Position numbers and translations under genes: made by a program. Shown in pieces: positions 62,263-64,000 of a DNA stretch of 64,000 bases (position 1 is its first letter; each line of letters starts with the position of its first letter). The DNA lies in assembly GCA_036583965.1 (NCBI GenBank), contig JAZBQD010000015.1, forward strand, positions 71,216,330 to 71,280,329, in the 5' to 3' direction. Under the pieces are notes generated by a model. It was given only the letters and a program-made list of their open reading frames with translations. It did no database searches and was not told the origin of the DNA. Origin of the DNA: Prunella strophiata. Lineage: Eukaryota > Chordata > Aves > Passeriformes > Prunellidae.

Positions 62263-64000
62263 ACATAACAACAATAAATACAAAGCAAAGTACAATACTT
62301 TTATTGGATTATCTGCTGTGGAGCTTGACCTCCAGTATCCTGGGTTCAGTGCTGCCTGGAGCACCCCAACAAGAAAGCAGCAGCATTCACAACACAGGTA
62401 CTTACAGGCTCAGACAGTGAATGACCTGCATATGCAACACCAGGATGCAAACACTGTCTCAACACAGTAATAAAGGTGCTCAAGGACAACAAAATATCTC
62501 CTGGGTATTTTGCACAGAAATGGAAATACACTTGTATTGCCAACATAGATTCTTCAAGCATATGACAGAACAGAAAGGTGAATGATAAGCAACATCTGGT
62601 TTTATACCTGTGGAAGTGAAAATTTTACCATTCAGACTAAAATAATTTCTAAACTAGAAAATGGATCACTATTGATCACAATATTCTGAAAGAGATTAAA
62701 GGACATGCTTCAGCATCTAATGATGCCAGTATGACCCAAGTGAAAAAATGTCCCCACTGCAATCATCTGATGTTCACAGTCTCCCAAAGTACAGACAAGA
62801 ATGACTGAAAACAGCTATAGATAAAACTTCATGACAGATCCAGCATGGAGGTTTCCTGTGCATGGAAAGTGCTCAGACTACTTAATTTTCCTGCAGTAGA
62901 CAAATAATCCTGAGAAGAGTGTTATTTGATCTGTGTTTTTATTAGAATAAGCTAACAACCTAATTAGAGTGTATGTCCAAGAGACTCACAAGAAGCAGTA
63001 ACTTCTTCTAAGTAACTCAAACCATTTGTTAAGTCATTCTGGATCTGACCTATGTTATATTTAATGCTCTCCAGTAAATAAGAGCCAGCTGCTGAAGTTG
63101 ATAACTTTTTTCATATTAATAGCTTTTTCCTTCTATTTAATTTCTAGGATGATACAGGTAGTTTCCATTTTAATTCAGCAAAGTTGTCACTCTAAAGAGC
63201 TGCTGTTTTTTGGGTTTTTTTCATTTGTGGGGGGGGGGGGGTAAAGGGTAAAAAAATATCAGATTTTTTATCTATTTATTTACAGAATAAACACCTCAAG
63301 ATGCTTACTAGCTATATTAGCTCAGCCAGTAATACTATCCTACCAACATACTCTTTATCAGAAAAACAACTGTACTTAACAACTTAGATGAAGGCAGAAG
63401 GCAGCATCTGAAGACAGCTTTAAAAATAAATTTCTTTTAAAGCACCCCACACAGTGCTGTTTTGTTACTACCCTTTCATTCCCTGACTCGGCTTGACACA
63501 TCAGACTGCCCACTGAAATTAAAAGTACCTCAATGGCAGAAGACTCTACCATTACTGTCTCTAAGTAACGCTAGTATTTTCCCATGATGACCACTATTTT
63601 TCCCATTCCTGCTCAAACTCTTTTTAGAATTGATTCAGTGTGAGACCTGTGCTTGCAAATAAACTTAATTGGTATTGATCACACCCACAAAGCTTATTTA
63701 TGTATTGACATAAAGGTATTCAGAGTCTAAGTCTGGTTTCTGTGTACTGAAAAGAAGGAAGCAGCAATAAAATATACATGAACACAGATGATGAGGGTTC
63801 CTGAGCACAATTTAGAGAACGGCACATTTGGACACATAAATTAATTCGATTTGTGTACACTCTGAAATACTTGAAAAAAATAACAGGAAAGAAAGAAAAA
63901 GAAGTATACTCTCAAGAAAAGCAACACAAAATTCAGGGGAAGTTTAAAAAAAGCATTAAACCTTAAGGGCTGAAGGGACAGAGATGGCACAGATTTTGCC
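62263..64000. other. Unique AT-rich DNA, no gene recognised
   Basis: No exon or named repeat is visible to the window edge. A G13 run is listed separately. Confidence 0.5.
63229..63241. repeat. G13 homopolymer
   Basis: An uninterrupted run of 13 G follows a T-rich stretch that also contains GGG. Long G runs are much rarer than A/T runs and are sites of frequent length error. Confidence 0.95.

Noticed and set aside
1..64000. CRISPR array, prophage, operon or toxin-antitoxin system
   Set aside because: There are no regularly spaced identical repeats, no dense co-directional frames and no ribosome-binding sites. The repeats identify vertebrate nuclear DNA.

Overview
The window reads as a gene-poor, AT-rich, CpG-poor stretch of a vertebrate nuclear chromosome, most likely from a bird and probably a songbird. 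The evidence is the repeats. There are several CR1 non-LTR retrotransposon copies with the avian-type 3' end (TTCCAAC followed by degenerate TTCTATGA / ATTCTGTGA units). There is a tRNA-derived SINE whose 3' end is CR1-like, as in the zebra finch TguSINE1 family. There are also LTR pieces of a kind I recognise from songbird genomes. No bacterial, plasmid or phage gene organisation is present. I could not support any intact protein-coding gene, tRNA, rRNA, CRISPR array or operon. Every long open reading frame looks like chance, or like open frames in GC-richer repeat-like DNA, so the window is probably intergenic or deep inside a large intron.

Layout: a CR1 tail near 0.7 kb; unique AT-rich DNA with homopolymer tracts and small palindromes to about 22 kb; an old endogenous-retrovirus (ERV) LTR at 22.4-22.9 kb; a GC-richer patch at 25.4-25.7 kb; a CR1 cluster at 25.9-30.2 kb (two long decayed copies on the plus strand and one short minus-strand tail between them); unique DNA to 36.5 kb; a GC-rich unclassified patch at 36.5-37.0 kb; an ERV-associated dispersed repeat with an internal degenerate tandem array at 39.05-39.92 kb; a 13-bp minisatellite and an unclassified repeat-like stretch at 41.8-42.5 kb; a MIR relic at 43.4 kb; A/C-rich low-complexity DNA at 47.7 kb; an apparent solo LTR with matched 7-bp ends on the minus strand at 53.34-53.78 kb; the tRNA-CR1 SINE at 57.25-57.39 kb; and a G-quadruplex-capable tract at 62.2 kb plus a G13 run at 63.2 kb.

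The annotated elements do not form a pathway. They are independent insertions of different ages in neutral or regulatory DNA. Known biology links the SINE and CR1: such SINEs are thought to be moved by the CR1 reverse transcriptase through the shared 3' end. The most promising leads for unrecognised function are non-coding: paired inverted SOX-type sites at 59.40 kb, palindromic STAT/TEAD-like and steroid-receptor-like sites at 4.4 and 25.8 kb, and CpG-bearing stretches at 49.5 and 59.4 kb that look like conserved enhancers. A possible 32-nt minus-strand microexon at 44.5 kb is a weaker lead. I found no convincing previously undescribed multi-gene system. All repeat family assignments are from memory of consensus sequences, without alignment.
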